The notes beneath the pieces are model-generated. The model saw only the letters and a program-made list of their open reading frames with translations. It made no database searches and was not told the origin of the DNA. A stretch of DNA of 64,000 nucleotides, taken from an uncultured Sphingomonadaceae bacterium. GTDB taxonomy: Bacteria > Pseudomonadota > Alphaproteobacteria > Sphingomonadales > Sphingomonadaceae. Shown here in pieces: positions 35,397 to 45,047 of this stretch. Within the stretch, counting starts at the first letter, position 1. Every line of letters begins with the position of its first letter. The stretch lies in NCBI GenBank assembly GCA_947493215.1, contig CANLQE010000001.1, forward strand, positions 186,001-250,000, given 5' to 3'. The translations under genes and the position numbers were made by a program.

Positions 35397-36689
35397 TCAT
35401 TTTGATAGAGTGTATCTAAGGGGCAAAGTTTTAAGTCCGCCGACAAAACTCGACTTAGCCCGTTTTGGCTCCCCTGCCAGTTCAATCGTCTCAATTCTGT
35501 CGAGCAGTTCATTGAACAATATCTTCATCTCCATCCGCGCCATGTGCAGGCCCAGACATTGATGCGCCCCTGCGCCAAAGGCCAGATGACGATTGGGCGA
35601 GCGCGCCGCATCAAATTTGCGAGGATTTTCAAAAACCCGCTCATCATGATTGGCTGCAACATAGTTGATCATCAACCAGTCGCCCTTTTTGACGGACACA
35701 CCGCTAAGCTCCACATCTTCGGCTGCGGTACGCATGAAATGCTGCACGGGCGACGTCCAGCGGATCGCCTCTTCGACAATGCCGGGTAGTAGATCGCGGT
35801 CTGCTTTGAGCCGCTGAAATTGTTCCGGGTCCTGCGCGAGCGCCATCATCGCGCCAGCGGTGGATGCCGACGTCGTGTCATGCCCGGCCGAAGCCACAAT
35901 GATATAGTAGCCCGCCATATCACGATCACTGAGATATTCGCCGTCTACCTTAGCGTTCGCAATCACGCTCGCGACATCCTTGGTTGGGTTAGCGCGCTTT
36001 TCTTCTGTAAGCTTCGCAAAATAGGCTTCAAAATCGGCAACCGCGCCCACCACCAATTGGGTGATCTGCTCCGCTGTCATATTCGCCATACCGGTTTTGT
36101 TGAGGTCTTCATCCTGACCACCGAACATCTGCTGGGTCAGGAACAGCATGCGTTGCTCGTCCGCTTCCGGCACCCCCAATATCTGCATGACAACATGCAG
36201 CGGATAAGGGGAGGACACCAACGGCACAAAGTCCGCTTCGGTGCCTGCCTCAACCAGCCGATCAACGGTCGTCTTGGCCAGCGCACTAATTTCCGCTTCG
36301 AGCTGCTTTAGGTTTTTCGGCATGAACCATTCTTGGGTCAGCCGGCGATATTTGGGGTGGATGGGCGCGTCCAGCGCGACCAGTGAATTGACCAAATGCG
36401 GGCTACCGCCGGTCACCGCTTTCACCAACTCTTCGCCCTCGCGAAAGGTAAAAACAACGCCGCGCGGATTATTGAGGAATGTCGCATTATCCTTACTGAT
36501 CCGCATGACATCATCATAGCCGGTCACCAGCCAGAACGGATCGTGCAAGTCACCATTTTCGATACGCGCGACCGGCATGTCCCGACGCAGCACATCAAAT
36601 TTGTCGAGCAAGCCATCCCATTCGGCATAAGCGACGGGATCAATAACCGCGGCTGCGATATCGGCCGGAGCTTGTGGTGCTGCGCTCAT
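35397..36689 (-). CDS. Cytochrome P450
   Basis: This 430-residue soluble bacterial P450 has the I-helix AGHDTTSAS, the ExxR motif in EEAIRW, and the heme-binding FGAGAHQCLGLHMARME with Cys378. It hydroxylates a small hydrophobic substrate with electrons from a ferredoxin, but no ferredoxin gene is adjacent. By context (acyl-CoA synthetase upstream, ALDH downstream) the substrate is probably a terpenoid, steroid side chain or fatty acid. ATG 36689 is used; the frame extends upstream into the synthetase gene without a start. Confidence 0.9.
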   Translation of the reverse strand: MSAAPQAPADIAAAVIDPVAYAEWDGLLDKFDVLRRDMPVARIENGDLHDPFWLVTGYDDVMRISKDNATFLNNPRGVVFTFREGEELVKAVTGGSPHLVNSLVALDAPIHPKYRRLTQEWFMPKNLKQLEAEISALAKTTVDRLVEAGTEADFVPLVSSPYPLHVVMQILGVPEADEQRMLFLTQQMFGGQDEDLNKTGMANMTAEQITQLVVGAVADFEAYFAKLTEEKRANPTKDVASVIANAKVDGEYLSDRDMAGYYIIVASAGHDTTSASTAGAMMALAQDPEQFQRLKADRDLLPGIVEEAIRWTSPVQHFMRTAAEDVELSGVSVKKGDWLMINYVAANHDERVFENPRKFDAARSPNRHLAFGAGAHQCLGLHMARMEMKILFNELLDRIETIELAGEPKRAKSSFVGGLKTLPLRYTLSK

Positions 36690-36714
36690 ATCATCCCTCT
36701 CAAATCTCTGGCCA

Positions 36715-38250
36715 TCAAACAATCTTGCTGCCGGTCTTACCCCAATATTCATCACGGAGCAGGCGCTTGTATAATTTGCCGGTAGCCACGCGCGGCAATT
36801 CGGCACGGAAATCAATCTGACGCGGCACTTTGACGCCGGACAGCGTTTGCCGCAAATATACTTCCAGCTCCTGCGCGAAGGCGTCGCCAGCGTCCGCCAT
36901 ATCGGCCGGTTGAACGACGGCAACAACGCGCTCCCCCATATCCTCATCTGGCGCTCCGATAACGGCAGCATCGATTATTTTCGGATGAGTAACGAGCAGA
37001 TTCTCAATCTCCTGCGGATAGATGTTCACGCCGCCGGAAATGATCATGAAACTCTTGCGGTCGGTCAGATAGAGAAAGCCGTCTTCATCAACTTTTCCGA
37101 CATCGCCTAGGGAAGTCCAGCCATGTTTGTTGGACGCGGCTTTGGTTTTTTCCGGATCATTATGGTAGGAAAACGGGCTACCGTCTTCAAAATAGATTTG
37201 CCCCTCTTCGCCTATCGCGACCTCATTATCATCCTCGTCACAAATGCGCACGGTGCCGATCAAAGCCTTACCCACCGAGCCTTTATGCTCCAGCCAGTCG
37301 GCCGCATTGATAAACGTAAAGCCATTGCCTTCCGAACCGGCATAATATTCCATCAATATCGGCCCCCACCAGTCGATCATTTTTTCCTTCACCGGCACCG
37401 GGCAAGGCGCGGCGGCGTGGACTGCGCTTTTCAGCGACGACACATCATATTTTGCGCGCACCTCTTCGGGTAGTTTGAGCATGCGGTTGAAATGGGTCGG
37501 GACCCACTGGCTCACGTCGACTTTATATTTTTCGATCAAGGCAAGCGCCTCTTCAGGCTCGAATTTTTCCATGATGATGATCGTGCCGCCCATTTTGTGG
37601 ACGGTCATGCACCAGCGCAGCGGTGCAGCATGATAAAGCGGCGCGGGCGAGAGATAAGTGCAGCCAAGCGGAAAACCAAATGCGGCCTGCGCCATCATCA
37701 CCATTGCATTGGGCGCAGCAATATCCTCATTCTCGGGAAACGGGATACGCACGCCTTTGGGCCGTCCCGTTGTCCCCGAACTATAGAGCATGTCCGTGCC
37801 GTGCCGCTCATCGGCAATCGGTATGTCGGGTAGAGCCGCCAAAACCGCTTCCATGCCGCGACTATCATCTGCACCATAAATATATTGCTTCACATCGGGA
37901 TTGAGTTTGCACAATTCATCGACCACGCCCAGCTTACTCTCGGAGCTGACCAAGAGGGCCGCGCCGCTATCGCTCAAAATATAGGATGCTTCCGGCGCCG
38001 TCAGACGGCTGGGAATCGCGACATAATAGAGGCCAGCGCGCTGAGCCCCCCAAGCAAAGTCGAAGAAATTAGGATGGTTGTCGAGCAGCACCGCCACCGT
38101 ATCACCAATATTCAGGCCGTGACTGCGAAACAATTGCGCCATGCGGTTGGAGGCCTTGTCCAATTCGCCATAAGTTTCAACGGCACCAGTACTGGCCATT
38201 ATGACCGCAGGTTTGTCAGGGTTTTCTTGAGCATGCAGATAGGGGTGCAT
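36715..38250 (-). CDS. Acyl-CoA synthetase (AMP-forming)
   Basis: This 511-residue ligase activates a carboxylic acid with ATP and CoA. The AMP-binding P-loop is YSSGTTGRPKGVRIP (about 155-170), followed by the YAGSEGNGFT motif, SLGDVGKVDEDGFLYLTDR, and the C-terminal catalytic Lys in ATGKLYKR. It is the first gene of the minus-strand catabolic run; a TTTAA-N8-TTAAA box lies 65 bases before its ATG. The substrate is unknown. Confidence 0.9.
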   Translation of the reverse strand: MHPYLHAQENPDKPAVIMASTGAVETYGELDKASNRMAQLFRSHGLNIGDTVAVLLDNHPNFFDFAWGAQRAGLYYVAIPSRLTAPEASYILSDSGAALLVSSESKLGVVDELCKLNPDVKQYIYGADDSRGMEAVLAALPDIPIADERHGTDMLYSSGTTGRPKGVRIPFPENEDIAAPNAMVMMAQAAFGFPLGCTYLSPAPLYHAAPLRWCMTVHKMGGTIIIMEKFEPEEALALIEKYKVDVSQWVPTHFNRMLKLPEEVRAKYDVSSLKSAVHAAAPCPVPVKEKMIDWWGPILMEYYAGSEGNGFTFINAADWLEHKGSVGKALIGTVRICDEDDNEVAIGEEGQIYFEDGSPFSYHNDPEKTKAASNKHGWTSLGDVGKVDEDGFLYLTDRKSFMIISGGVNIYPQEIENLLVTHPKIIDAAVIGAPDEDMGERVVAVVQPADMADAGDAFAQELEVYLRQTLSGVKVPRQIDFRAELPRVATGKLYKRLLRDEYWGKTGSKIV

Positions 38251-38314
38251 CGGTAGCGTCTCTCCATTTGAGGGCGACCGCCTTTGGTGGCGATTCGCAT
38301 TTCCCTCATCATGG

Positions 38315-38332
38315 TTTAAGCGCGCAGTTAAA
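38315..38332. promoter_or_regulatory. TTTAA-N8-TTAAA operator-like box (acyl-CoA synthetase)
   Basis: TTTAA-GCGCGCAG-TTAAA lies 65-82 bases before the acyl-CoA synthetase ATG at 38250. The arms match the box at 33790 exactly; the core differs. Confidence 0.5.
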
Positions 38333-38379
38333 TCAATGGATTGTCTTAATCCCTAAATATAGACTGAGACAATTAACCC

Positions 38380-39117
38380 CTAATTTTCCACATAGATATC
38401 CACAGGGACGCTCAAATCAGCAAATACGCGACCAATTGACGCCGTGCTGCTAGCCCCTTCGGAAATAGCCTGCTCGAGAAACATCTGCGATCCCGCGCCG
38501 TTGAGCAGCACCAATACGGTCCGTGCTTCGCATATGGCGGCCTTGGTCACGGTTACCAGCGGCGTGTCGCCATTGTCGGGCATGATCCCGACGGCGCGCT
38601 TTTCCTTGGGCCCGTCCAGCGCTTCTTCCAGATCAGCGCTTTCCACCAGACCGGCGGTGCTGCCATCTTCGCCCATGCCCAGCCAGATTAGATCCGGTGG
38701 CCATTTCGTATCCTGCAGCCGCGCATCGGCCGCGCCTCCAGCCAAGTGATAGTCTTCATTTTCCGTCGCGATCGGCAGCACCCGAGCCCCACGCGTCAAA
38801 AATAACTGCGCCAATGTTTTCACATGGCTGCGCGGATCATCAACCGGAACCAGATAATCATCGGTCGGAATGATGGTGACATATTTCCACTTAATCTGCT
38901 TTTCCGCGAGCGCTTCGAGCACGGGCATCGCGTCATCGCTGACCGGCAAGGCCAGCAACGCTTCGCCGCGCGCATCCAGCGCGCTTTCGATGATGAATGC
39001 GATGTCGCCAGCGACAGCATCAACCATCTCGGCCTTATCGTCAAAATCCCACCATTCGAGTTGAGAATCTTCGCCTTCCGGCAAATCATCCAAATCCCAT
39101 GATTCGTCTTCACTCAT
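38380..39117 (-). CDS. pgl: 6-phosphogluconolactonase-like protein, catalytic His replaced
   Basis: This 245-residue protein resembles 6-phosphogluconolactonase (DevB/SOL family): VTIIPTDDYLVPVDDPRSH, LIWLGMGEDGSTAG, and the C-terminal half VLVLLNGAGSQMFLEQA. The family motif GMGxDGHTASL has Ser in place of the His that acts in catalysis in known enzymes. The N-terminus carries an extra acidic stretch of about 25 residues. It may be a lactonase with another mechanism, a diverged enzyme or an inactive relative. It lies divergent to purU. Confidence 0.7.
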   Translation of the reverse strand: MSEDESWDLDDLPEGEDSQLEWWDFDDKAEMVDAVAGDIAFIIESALDARGEALLALPVSDDAMPVLEALAEKQIKWKYVTIIPTDDYLVPVDDPRSHVKTLAQLFLTRGARVLPIATENEDYHLAGGAADARLQDTKWPPDLIWLGMGEDGSTAGLVESADLEEALDGPKEKRAVGIMPDNGDTPLVTVTKAAICEARTVLVLLNGAGSQMFLEQAISEGASSTASIGRVFADLSVPVDIYVEN

Positions 39118-39243
39118 ATCGCGTCCTGTCTTTCGGGTGTCTTGATGAGGCTTCTAATCGTTGCAGAAATCAGCACAAGGGGAAATCCCGCTTTTCAAAC
39201 CACCAAGTTTCCGCCAATTGATAGCCGAAGAGGCGATATTCCT

Positions 39244-40104
39244 ATGACGCAAAACTATATTCTCACGCTGACGGCCGAAGACCGGGTCGGCCTCGTGGCC
39301 GCCGTTACCGGCTTTCTGGCCGAGCATGACGGCTTCATTCTCGACAGCCAGCAATATGCCGATCTGGAGCAGGAACGGTTTTTCATGCGGGTCGAATTTA
39401 AGGACGCAGGCCCGAAGTTTCCCGCCAGTCTGGATGCGCTAATTGAAGCGTTCTCAACAATCGGTACCCGCTATGCGCTCGATTGGAAGCTGGTCAGCGG
39501 CGCGGCGAAGCCCAATATTGTTATAGCAGTTTCCAAGGGCAGCCACTGCCTCAACGACTTGCTACACCGCTGGAAAACCGGCGGACTACCGGTTAATATT
39601 GTTGGGGTGGTTAGCAATCATGACAGCCTGCGCGCCCTCACCGAATGGCATGATGTGGCGTTCCATCATCTGCCCGTGACAGGGGATAATCGCGCGGATC
39701 AAGAACAAGCGATATTGGATGTGATGGACCAGGGACAGGCCGACTATTTGATACTCGCCCGCTACATGCAGATATTATCCGATGACCTGAGCACCAAGCT
39801 GGCTGGGCGCTGCATCAATATCCACCACAGCTTTTTGCCCGGTTTTAAAGGTGCAAAACCTTATCATCGTGCCCATGCGCGAGGAGTAAAGCTAATCGGT
39901 GCCACGGCCCATTTCGTCAGCACTGATCTCGACGAAGGTCCTATTATCGAGCAAGCGGTGGAGCGTGTCGATCATCGGGCAAGTGTCGAGGAGTTGGTCC
40001 GCCTCGGCCGCGATATCGAGGCGCAAGTGCTCGCCAAAGCCGTGAAATGGGCAGGTGAACATCGGATATTGCGCAATGGCAATCGGACGGTTGTGTTTCG
40101 CTAA
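39244..40104 (+). CDS. purU: Formyltetrahydrofolate deformylase
   Basis: This 286-residue enzyme hydrolyses 10-formyl-THF to formate and THF. An N-terminal ACT domain (YILTLTAEDRVGLVAAVTGF) is followed by the formyl-transferase-like domain: INIHHSFLPGFKGAKPY with the catalytic His, and DLDEGPIIEQ with the Asp. ATG 39244 is used, with AGAGG upstream; the frame is open 34 codons further upstream without a good start. It runs convergent to gspI with a two-base gap. Confidence 0.92.
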   Translation: MTQNYILTLTAEDRVGLVAAVTGFLAEHDGFILDSQQYADLEQERFFMRVEFKDAGPKFPASLDALIEAFSTIGTRYALDWKLVSGAAKPNIVIAVSKGSHCLNDLLHRWKTGGLPVNIVGVVSNHDSLRALTEWHDVAFHHLPVTGDNRADQEQAILDVMDQGQADYLILARYMQILSDDLSTKLAGRCINIHHSFLPGFKGAKPYHRAHARGVKLIGATAHFVSTDLDEGPIIEQAVERVDHRASVEELVRLGRDIEAQVLAKAVKWAGEHRILRNGNRTVVFR

Positions 40105-40106
40105 AG

Positions 40107-40526
40107 CTAGTTTTCAGTCGGCGATATGGCTTGGGGCGCATCCAACACCGCACCCGCTGGCCTTAATATCGTCAGTGTCGCCGGGGCGCCGCTGATCTTT
40201 TCCTGCGCGGTGATATCAACCTGCACGAACGTTCCCTCTTCCGTCAAACGCGCGTCTTGCGTCCAAATCCAATCCAGGCCACCATTTTTTTGCTCACCGC
40301 TGGATTCGCCTAAACTCGGTGGCCGCGGATCCGTCAGTATCTCCACGGCCCGATTGCGAACCACAGATTGGGCCACCACCCGCAGTTCCAATTCAGCCGC
40401 ATTGCGCGTCGTATAGCCTTGAAGGCGGATCAGCGCGAGCGCCGCGAGACTGAACACGGACAAAGCCACCAGCATCTCGATCAGCGTGAAACCGCGCTGG
40501 CCGGATGTTTTGCTAAACCGCTTCAT
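40107..40526 (-). CDS. gspI: Type II secretion minor pseudopilin GspI-like
   Basis: This 139-residue protein has the type IV prepilin-type signal RGFTLIEMLVALSVFS with Glu at +5 and a short basic leader, then the GspI-like body (LRLQGYTTRN, VVAQSVVRNRA). It starts inside the end of gspH (ATGA overlap) and belongs to a pair. No gspJ, gspK or other secretion gene is adjacent. The role would be at the tip of the pseudopilus. Confidence 0.82.
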   Translation of the reverse strand: MKRFSKTSGQRGFTLIEMLVALSVFSLAALALIRLQGYTTRNAAELELRVVAQSVVRNRAVEILTDPRPPSLGESSGEQKNGGLDWIWTQDARLTEEGTFVQVDITAQEKISGAPATLTILRPAGAVLDAPQAISPTEN

Positions 40527-41020
40527 GGCCCTTCCTCTCCGCCCGTCAATTGCACATCTCCCATCGGAGCGATCACGATATGGCGCACAAAGCCCTGATA
40601 ACCCAGACGCACCTCTGCGCGATCGCTAGGCAACCCCGTGCTTTCAAAGCTGATCAGCAAGGGACCAATTTCTCCAACCTCTGCGGTTACCCCCGCAGAC
40701 CAGTTGGTCGACCGAAAAGGCTTGTCTTCCATTACCGACCAAGCCCCTTTGCGCCGCTCCAGAAAACTGTAACCGGACGGCGTGATCTGCACCGCCATCG
40801 GGCGCGACTGCAATATCGCATTATCGCGCAAGGCCGCGGTGCGAGCGGCAAATTTCTGCGCATCCTGTTCCAGATCATTACTGCCATCGGGAAACGACAA
40901 AACCACAATCGAAGCCATAAGCCCAAGAATCACTAGTACAATCATGAGTTCCACAAGCGTGAAGCCAGCTTCATGAATATTTTGGCAGTTATGTCGGCAG
41001 CGGTCTCGGCGCGTTTTCAT
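40523..41020 (-). CDS. gspH: Type II secretion pseudopilin GspH-like
   Basis: This 165-residue protein has a prepilin-type leader with AGFTLVELMIVLVILGLMA (Glu at +5, residues about 18-37) and a GspH-type body. It is the first of two translationally overlapping genes, gspH-gspI. The 113-base gap to the plus-strand hydratase at 41134 should hold the promoters of both. The gene order of a full gsp operon (C to K) is absent here. Confidence 0.82.
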   Translation of the reverse strand: MKTRRDRCRHNCQNIHEAGFTLVELMIVLVILGLMASIVVLSFPDGSNDLEQDAQKFAARTAALRDNAILQSRPMAVQITPSGYSFLERRKGAWSVMEDKPFRSTNWSAGVTAEVGEIGPLLISFESTGLPSDRAEVRLGYQGFVRHIVIAPMGDVQLTGGEEGP

Positions 41021-41133
41021 AGCATCAGCTTATCGATTCAGTCCGATCCCTCTCTTGCAGAAGCGCAGCGGTCCTGCAATGGATGAGCGATACAATGAAG
41101 CGATTCAAAATAAACAAGCAGGTGGGGAATAAT

Positions 41134-41931
41134 ATGAGCGACGTCGTTCTTTATGACAAACAGGACCGCGTGGTCACCATTACATTGAACAAGCCGGAAA
41201 CGCGCAACGCGCTGTCGACCGATCTTTGTAGCGCGCTGGTCGACGCGATGAAAAAAGCCGATGCTGACAAGAGCGTTAGCTGCGTCGTGCTCGCCGCCAA
41301 TGGCAAAAGCTTTTCCTCCGGCGGTAATCTCCACGAGATAAAAGCGATGACAGCCGAGCAGAATATGACGCCGCTGCAAATTGAAGAATGGTATAAAACC
41401 GGCATTCAACGCATCCCGCTGACCATGGCCGAGATCTCGGTTCCAGTAATCGCGGCAGTTAACGGCCATGCGATCGGTGCAGGCAATGACCTTACCACCA
41501 TGTGTGACATAAGAATCGCCGGCGAAGATGCAATTTTCGCAGAGAGCTTTCTGCGCGTTGGAATAATTCCCGGCGATGGTGGCGCATGGCTACTGCCGCG
41601 CATCATCGGTCAAGCGCGCGCTAACCAGATGCTGTTTACCGGCGAATTTATCGATGCGCACAAGGCGCTGGATTATGGCTTGGTGTCAGAGGTCGTCGCC
41701 AATGATGGCTTACTCGCTAGGGCTTATGAATTGGCCGAACAAGTGGTAGCATTGCCGCCGCTCGCCATCCGCAAAACCAAAGAACTCGTCCGCACCGCAC
41801 AGAGCGTAACGCTCAAAGAAAATCTCGACCAGGCCGCATTATTTCAAGGTGTCTTGCAACAGCTCGACGATCATCAGGAAGCAATTGATGCGATCCTGGA
41901 GAAACGCAAACCAGTGTTTAAGGGGCATTGA
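41134..41931 (+). CDS. Enoyl-CoA hydratase family protein
   Basis: This 265-residue crotonase has ANGKSFSSGGNLHEI and AAVNGHAIGAGNDLTTMCDI, with the second loop GIIPGDGGAWLLPRIIG. The usual first Glu is Gly/Ala (AIGAGND) but Asp is present, so hydratase, isomerase or related activity is possible. ATG 41134 with GGTGGGGA upstream is preferred over an ATG 51 bases before. The next gene, an alkylsulfatase-type protein, starts two bases after the stop. Confidence 0.85.
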   Translation: MSDVVLYDKQDRVVTITLNKPETRNALSTDLCSALVDAMKKADADKSVSCVVLAANGKSFSSGGNLHEIKAMTAEQNMTPLQIEEWYKTGIQRIPLTMAEISVPVIAAVNGHAIGAGNDLTTMCDIRIAGEDAIFAESFLRVGIIPGDGGAWLLPRIIGQARANQMLFTGEFIDAHKALDYGLVSEVVANDGLLARAYELAEQVVALPPLAIRKTKELVRTAQSVTLKENLDQAALFQGVLQQLDDHQEAIDAILEKRKPVFKGH

Positions 41932-41933
41932 TC

Positions 41934-43880
41934 ATGAAAAAAATTATTGCTTCGTTTTTAACATTGGCCATCGCAACAACCGCTTATGCTGCGCCACCCG
42001 AGGGCATCGCAACAAAGGCGACCAAAAAAGCCAATGCGGACTTCGGCGCGCGCCTTCCCATTGCCGATCAAACCGATTTTGAAAACGCCAATCGTGGTTT
42101 CCTTGCCAAAATAGAAGAGCCAATTCTCAATGAAGATGGTTCAGTGGCGTGGGATCCGAGCCAGTTTGATTTTGTGAAAGGTGACGCTCCGGACACGGTA
42201 AACCCTTCGCTTTGGCGGCAAGGGAAACTCAACAGCATCCACGGTCTGTTTGAAGTAACGCCCGGCATTTACCAGTTTCGCGGATATGATCTTGCGCAGA
42301 TGACGCTTATTGCTGGCAAAAAAGGTTGGATCATTGTTGATCCGCTGACCACGCCCGCACCAGCGAAGGCTGGTTTAGCGCTGGCCAATAAAACGCTCGG
42401 CAAACGGCCGGTAACCGCCGTGTTGTTTACCCATAGTCACGGCGATCATTATGGTGGCGCCAATGGTGTGATCAACAAGCTCGATCTTGCTTATGACGAT
42501 GTTCAGGTCATCGCGCCACATGGATTTGTCAGAGAATCCATCGGCGAAGCGATTATCGCCGGCACAGCCATGAGCCGCCGGGTTCAGTTTCAGTTTGGCA
42601 CCTCGTTACCAGCTGGAAAAACAGGTCATGTCGGCGGCGGTTTAGGGCAGGCATTGTCGCGTGGCGATGTTGCGTTGGTCCCGCCAACAAAAAGCATCGG
42701 CGAAGACGGCGAAACAATGACCATTGATGGCATTACATTTGAATTTATGGATGCCAGCGAAACCGAGGCACCAGCTGAATTCGTTTTCTATTTGCCACAG
42801 TTTAAAGCTTTACACAGCGCAGAAGTGGCAACGCGAACCTTTCACAATGTGTTGACGCCGCGCGGGGCGTTAGTGCGCGACACACTTAAATGGAGTAAGA
42901 TTATCGATGCCATGTATGCAAAATATGGATCAAAATCAGACGTATTATTAGCCTCGCATCACTGGCCGACTTGGGGCAGCGCCAATGTTCAAACAGCCCT
43001 GAAAAATCAGCGCGGTCTATACCGCTATGTCCATGATCAAACCATGCGTCAGGCCAATCAGGGCGCGACAATGCATGAATTGGCCGAAAAGATTGGTGAG
43101 CCTGATTTTGCCAAAACAGATTTTGGGGTGCGCGATTATTACGGCACTTTGAACCACAATAGCAAAGCCGTGTATCAACGCTATTTTGGTTGGTGGGATG
43201 CGGTACCCGCGACCTATCATCAACTGCCTCCTGCAGAGGCTTCCACAAAATATGTAGCTGCAATGGGCGGAACAGACAAAGCGCTTGCTGTTGGCGAGAA
43301 GGCTTTTGAAGCGGGCGAATATCGTTGGGCGGCAACTGTTTTCAATCATATTGTCTTTGCCGATCCCGCCAATGAAACCGCGAAGAAATGGCTCGCCTCC
43401 AGCTATGAGCAACTCGGCTTTCAAGCCGAAGCGGGTACGTGGCGAAATATCTACCTGGTCGGGGCCAAGGAATTGCGGGAAGGCAATAAGAGTTCCGGTA
43501 CTGTTAATAGCTCCAACGCGAAAGTGTTGAACGGCATCGCCGCGATCGACCTGTTCGACGCCATCGCCACCCGTTTTAATCCAAAGAAAATGCAAGGCGA
43601 AGGCGGCATTATCCAGTTCACTTTTGCGGATCGCAAAGAAGCGGTAAATGTCGATCTTGGTAAAAGCGTGATGTTCCCGCGTGCCGGTCAAGCAGACGCG
43701 GCAACCGCGCAAATCGGGATTAGTCGAACCGATTTCACGCGGCTATTGTTGCGGCAGGTCAATCCGCGGGAATTAGTTCAGTCCGGTGCGATGACGGTCA
43801 GCGGCGATACCGCCCTAATGGCATCTATGTTCGTGGCGCTCGATCCGGTAAATCCGCAATTTAACATTGTCACCCCCTAA
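41934..43880 (+). CDS. Exported alkyl/aryl-sulfatase, metallo-beta-lactamase fold
   Basis: This 648-residue protein has a Sec signal (IASFLTLAIATTAYA) and the metal site THSHGDHYGG, then LHSAEV, and LASHHWPTWG, as in SDS hydrolase SdsA1-type enzymes. The C-terminal third has the alkylsulfatase dimerisation and SCP2-like lipid-binding features (FTFADRKEAVNVDL). It cleaves alkyl sulfate esters in the periplasm. ATG 41934 follows AAGGGG; TTG at 41928 is an alternative. Its place behind an enoyl-CoA hydratase suggests it feeds long-chain alcohols into oxidation. Confidence 0.87.
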   Translation: MKKIIASFLTLAIATTAYAAPPEGIATKATKKANADFGARLPIADQTDFENANRGFLAKIEEPILNEDGSVAWDPSQFDFVKGDAPDTVNPSLWRQGKLNSIHGLFEVTPGIYQFRGYDLAQMTLIAGKKGWIIVDPLTTPAPAKAGLALANKTLGKRPVTAVLFTHSHGDHYGGANGVINKLDLAYDDVQVIAPHGFVRESIGEAIIAGTAMSRRVQFQFGTSLPAGKTGHVGGGLGQALSRGDVALVPPTKSIGEDGETMTIDGITFEFMDASETEAPAEFVFYLPQFKALHSAEVATRTFHNVLTPRGALVRDTLKWSKIIDAMYAKYGSKSDVLLASHHWPTWGSANVQTALKNQRGLYRYVHDQTMRQANQGATMHELAEKIGEPDFAKTDFGVRDYYGTLNHNSKAVYQRYFGWWDAVPATYHQLPPAEASTKYVAAMGGTDKALAVGEKAFEAGEYRWAATVFNHIVFADPANETAKKWLASSYEQLGFQAEAGTWRNIYLVGAKELREGNKSSGTVNSSNAKVLNGIAAIDLFDAIATRFNPKKMQGEGGIIQFTFADRKEAVNVDLGKSVMFPRAGQADAATAQIGISRTDFTRLLLRQVNPRELVQSGAMTVSGDTALMASMFVALDPVNPQFNIVTP

Positions 43881-43892
43881 AGGCCTTTGTCG

Positions 43893-45047
43893 ATGCAACG
43901 ATTTAACTTTCCCGTCGTCCAGCCCGATCCAGCACTGGAAGAACTGCGCGCAGAATTGCAGACCTTTCTGCGCGAAGAACGGGAGGCTGGCAATTTCCGC
44001 CCCGAGCCAGAATGTTGGATGGCATCTGCCGATACCGAATTTTCCAAAAAAATGGGCAAACATGGCTGGATCGGCCTGACTTGGTCGAGCCAATATGGTG
44101 GTCATGATAAGACCGCTCTTGAACGCTATATTGTAACCGAGGAAATGCTGCGCGCCGGTGCGCCTGTGGGTGCCCATTGGATTGCCGACCGTCAACATGC
44201 GCCGATGCTGCTGGAACATGGCACTGAAGAACAGAAGCTCGATATCCTGCCGCGTATCGCCGCTGGCGAATGCTATTTCGCCATTGGTCTTTCGGAACCC
44301 GGTGCCGGTTCGGACCTCGCAAATGTCAAAACCAAAGCCGAAAAAGTAGATGGCGGCTGGAAAGTCAACGGTCAGAAAATCTGGTCCTCCGGCGCGCATA
44401 TCTGCCATTATATGGTAGCCATTTTAAGAACGTCACCGGCTGATGGCCGCAACCGACATGTCGGTCTTTCGCAAATCATGATTAATCTCAGCCTGCCCGG
44501 TGTGACGATCAAACCAATTACCGATCTTTCGGGCGACGCGCATTTTAACGAAGTCTATTTTGAAGATGTGATCGTGCCGGATGACTGCCTGCTCGGTGAA
44601 GAAGGCGGCGGCTGGAAACAGGTCACAGGTGAACTCGCAATGGAGCGATCAGGGCCGGAACGATTTTTGTCGAGCTACATCACGCTCGAAACAGCCCTTC
44701 ACCAATTGCAGGGTAAACTCGGCTCCGATTCCCATGCGCGTCTCGGCAAGCTGATCGCCAATCTGCGCACTTTGCGCGGCATGTCGTGGGGCATCGCCAA
44801 TCTGCTGCATCAGGGCGTATCGCCCGAGACCGAAGCCGCCTTGGTCAAGGACCTCGGCAACCGGCTTGAAAATGATCTGACCCAGCAAGTCCGGGCATTG
44901 CTCAATGATCTGCCGGAAGAAGAATGGAGCGATGAAATGCGGCGTATCCTCAATATCGGCATATTGCGATCCCCGCCCAATACGTTGCGCGGTGGTACGA
45001 CCGAAGTCATGCGCGGCATTACCGCGCGGCAGTTAGGGTTACGCTAA
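43893..45047 (+). CDS. Acyl-CoA dehydrogenase
   Basis: This 384-residue FAD enzyme has the family motifs GLSEPGAGSDLAN and GGTTEVMRGITARQLGL, plus TGELAMERSGPERF in the C-terminal helical domain. It dehydrogenates an acyl-CoA. The second dehydrogenase starts in a one-base overlap (TAATG), and the two may form a heteromer, as in side-chain-degrading ACADs. ATG at 43893; an in-frame TTG lies two codons before. Confidence 0.87.
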   Translation: MQRFNFPVVQPDPALEELRAELQTFLREEREAGNFRPEPECWMASADTEFSKKMGKHGWIGLTWSSQYGGHDKTALERYIVTEEMLRAGAPVGAHWIADRQHAPMLLEHGTEEQKLDILPRIAAGECYFAIGLSEPGAGSDLANVKTKAEKVDGGWKVNGQKIWSSGAHICHYMVAILRTSPADGRNRHVGLSQIMINLSLPGVTIKPITDLSGDAHFNEVYFEDVIVPDDCLLGEEGGGWKQVTGELAMERSGPERFLSSYITLETALHQLQGKLGSDSHARLGKLIANLRTLRGMSWGIANLLHQGVSPETEAALVKDLGNRLENDLTQQVRALLNDLPEEEWSDEMRRILNIGILRSPPNTLRGGTTEVMRGITARQLGLR

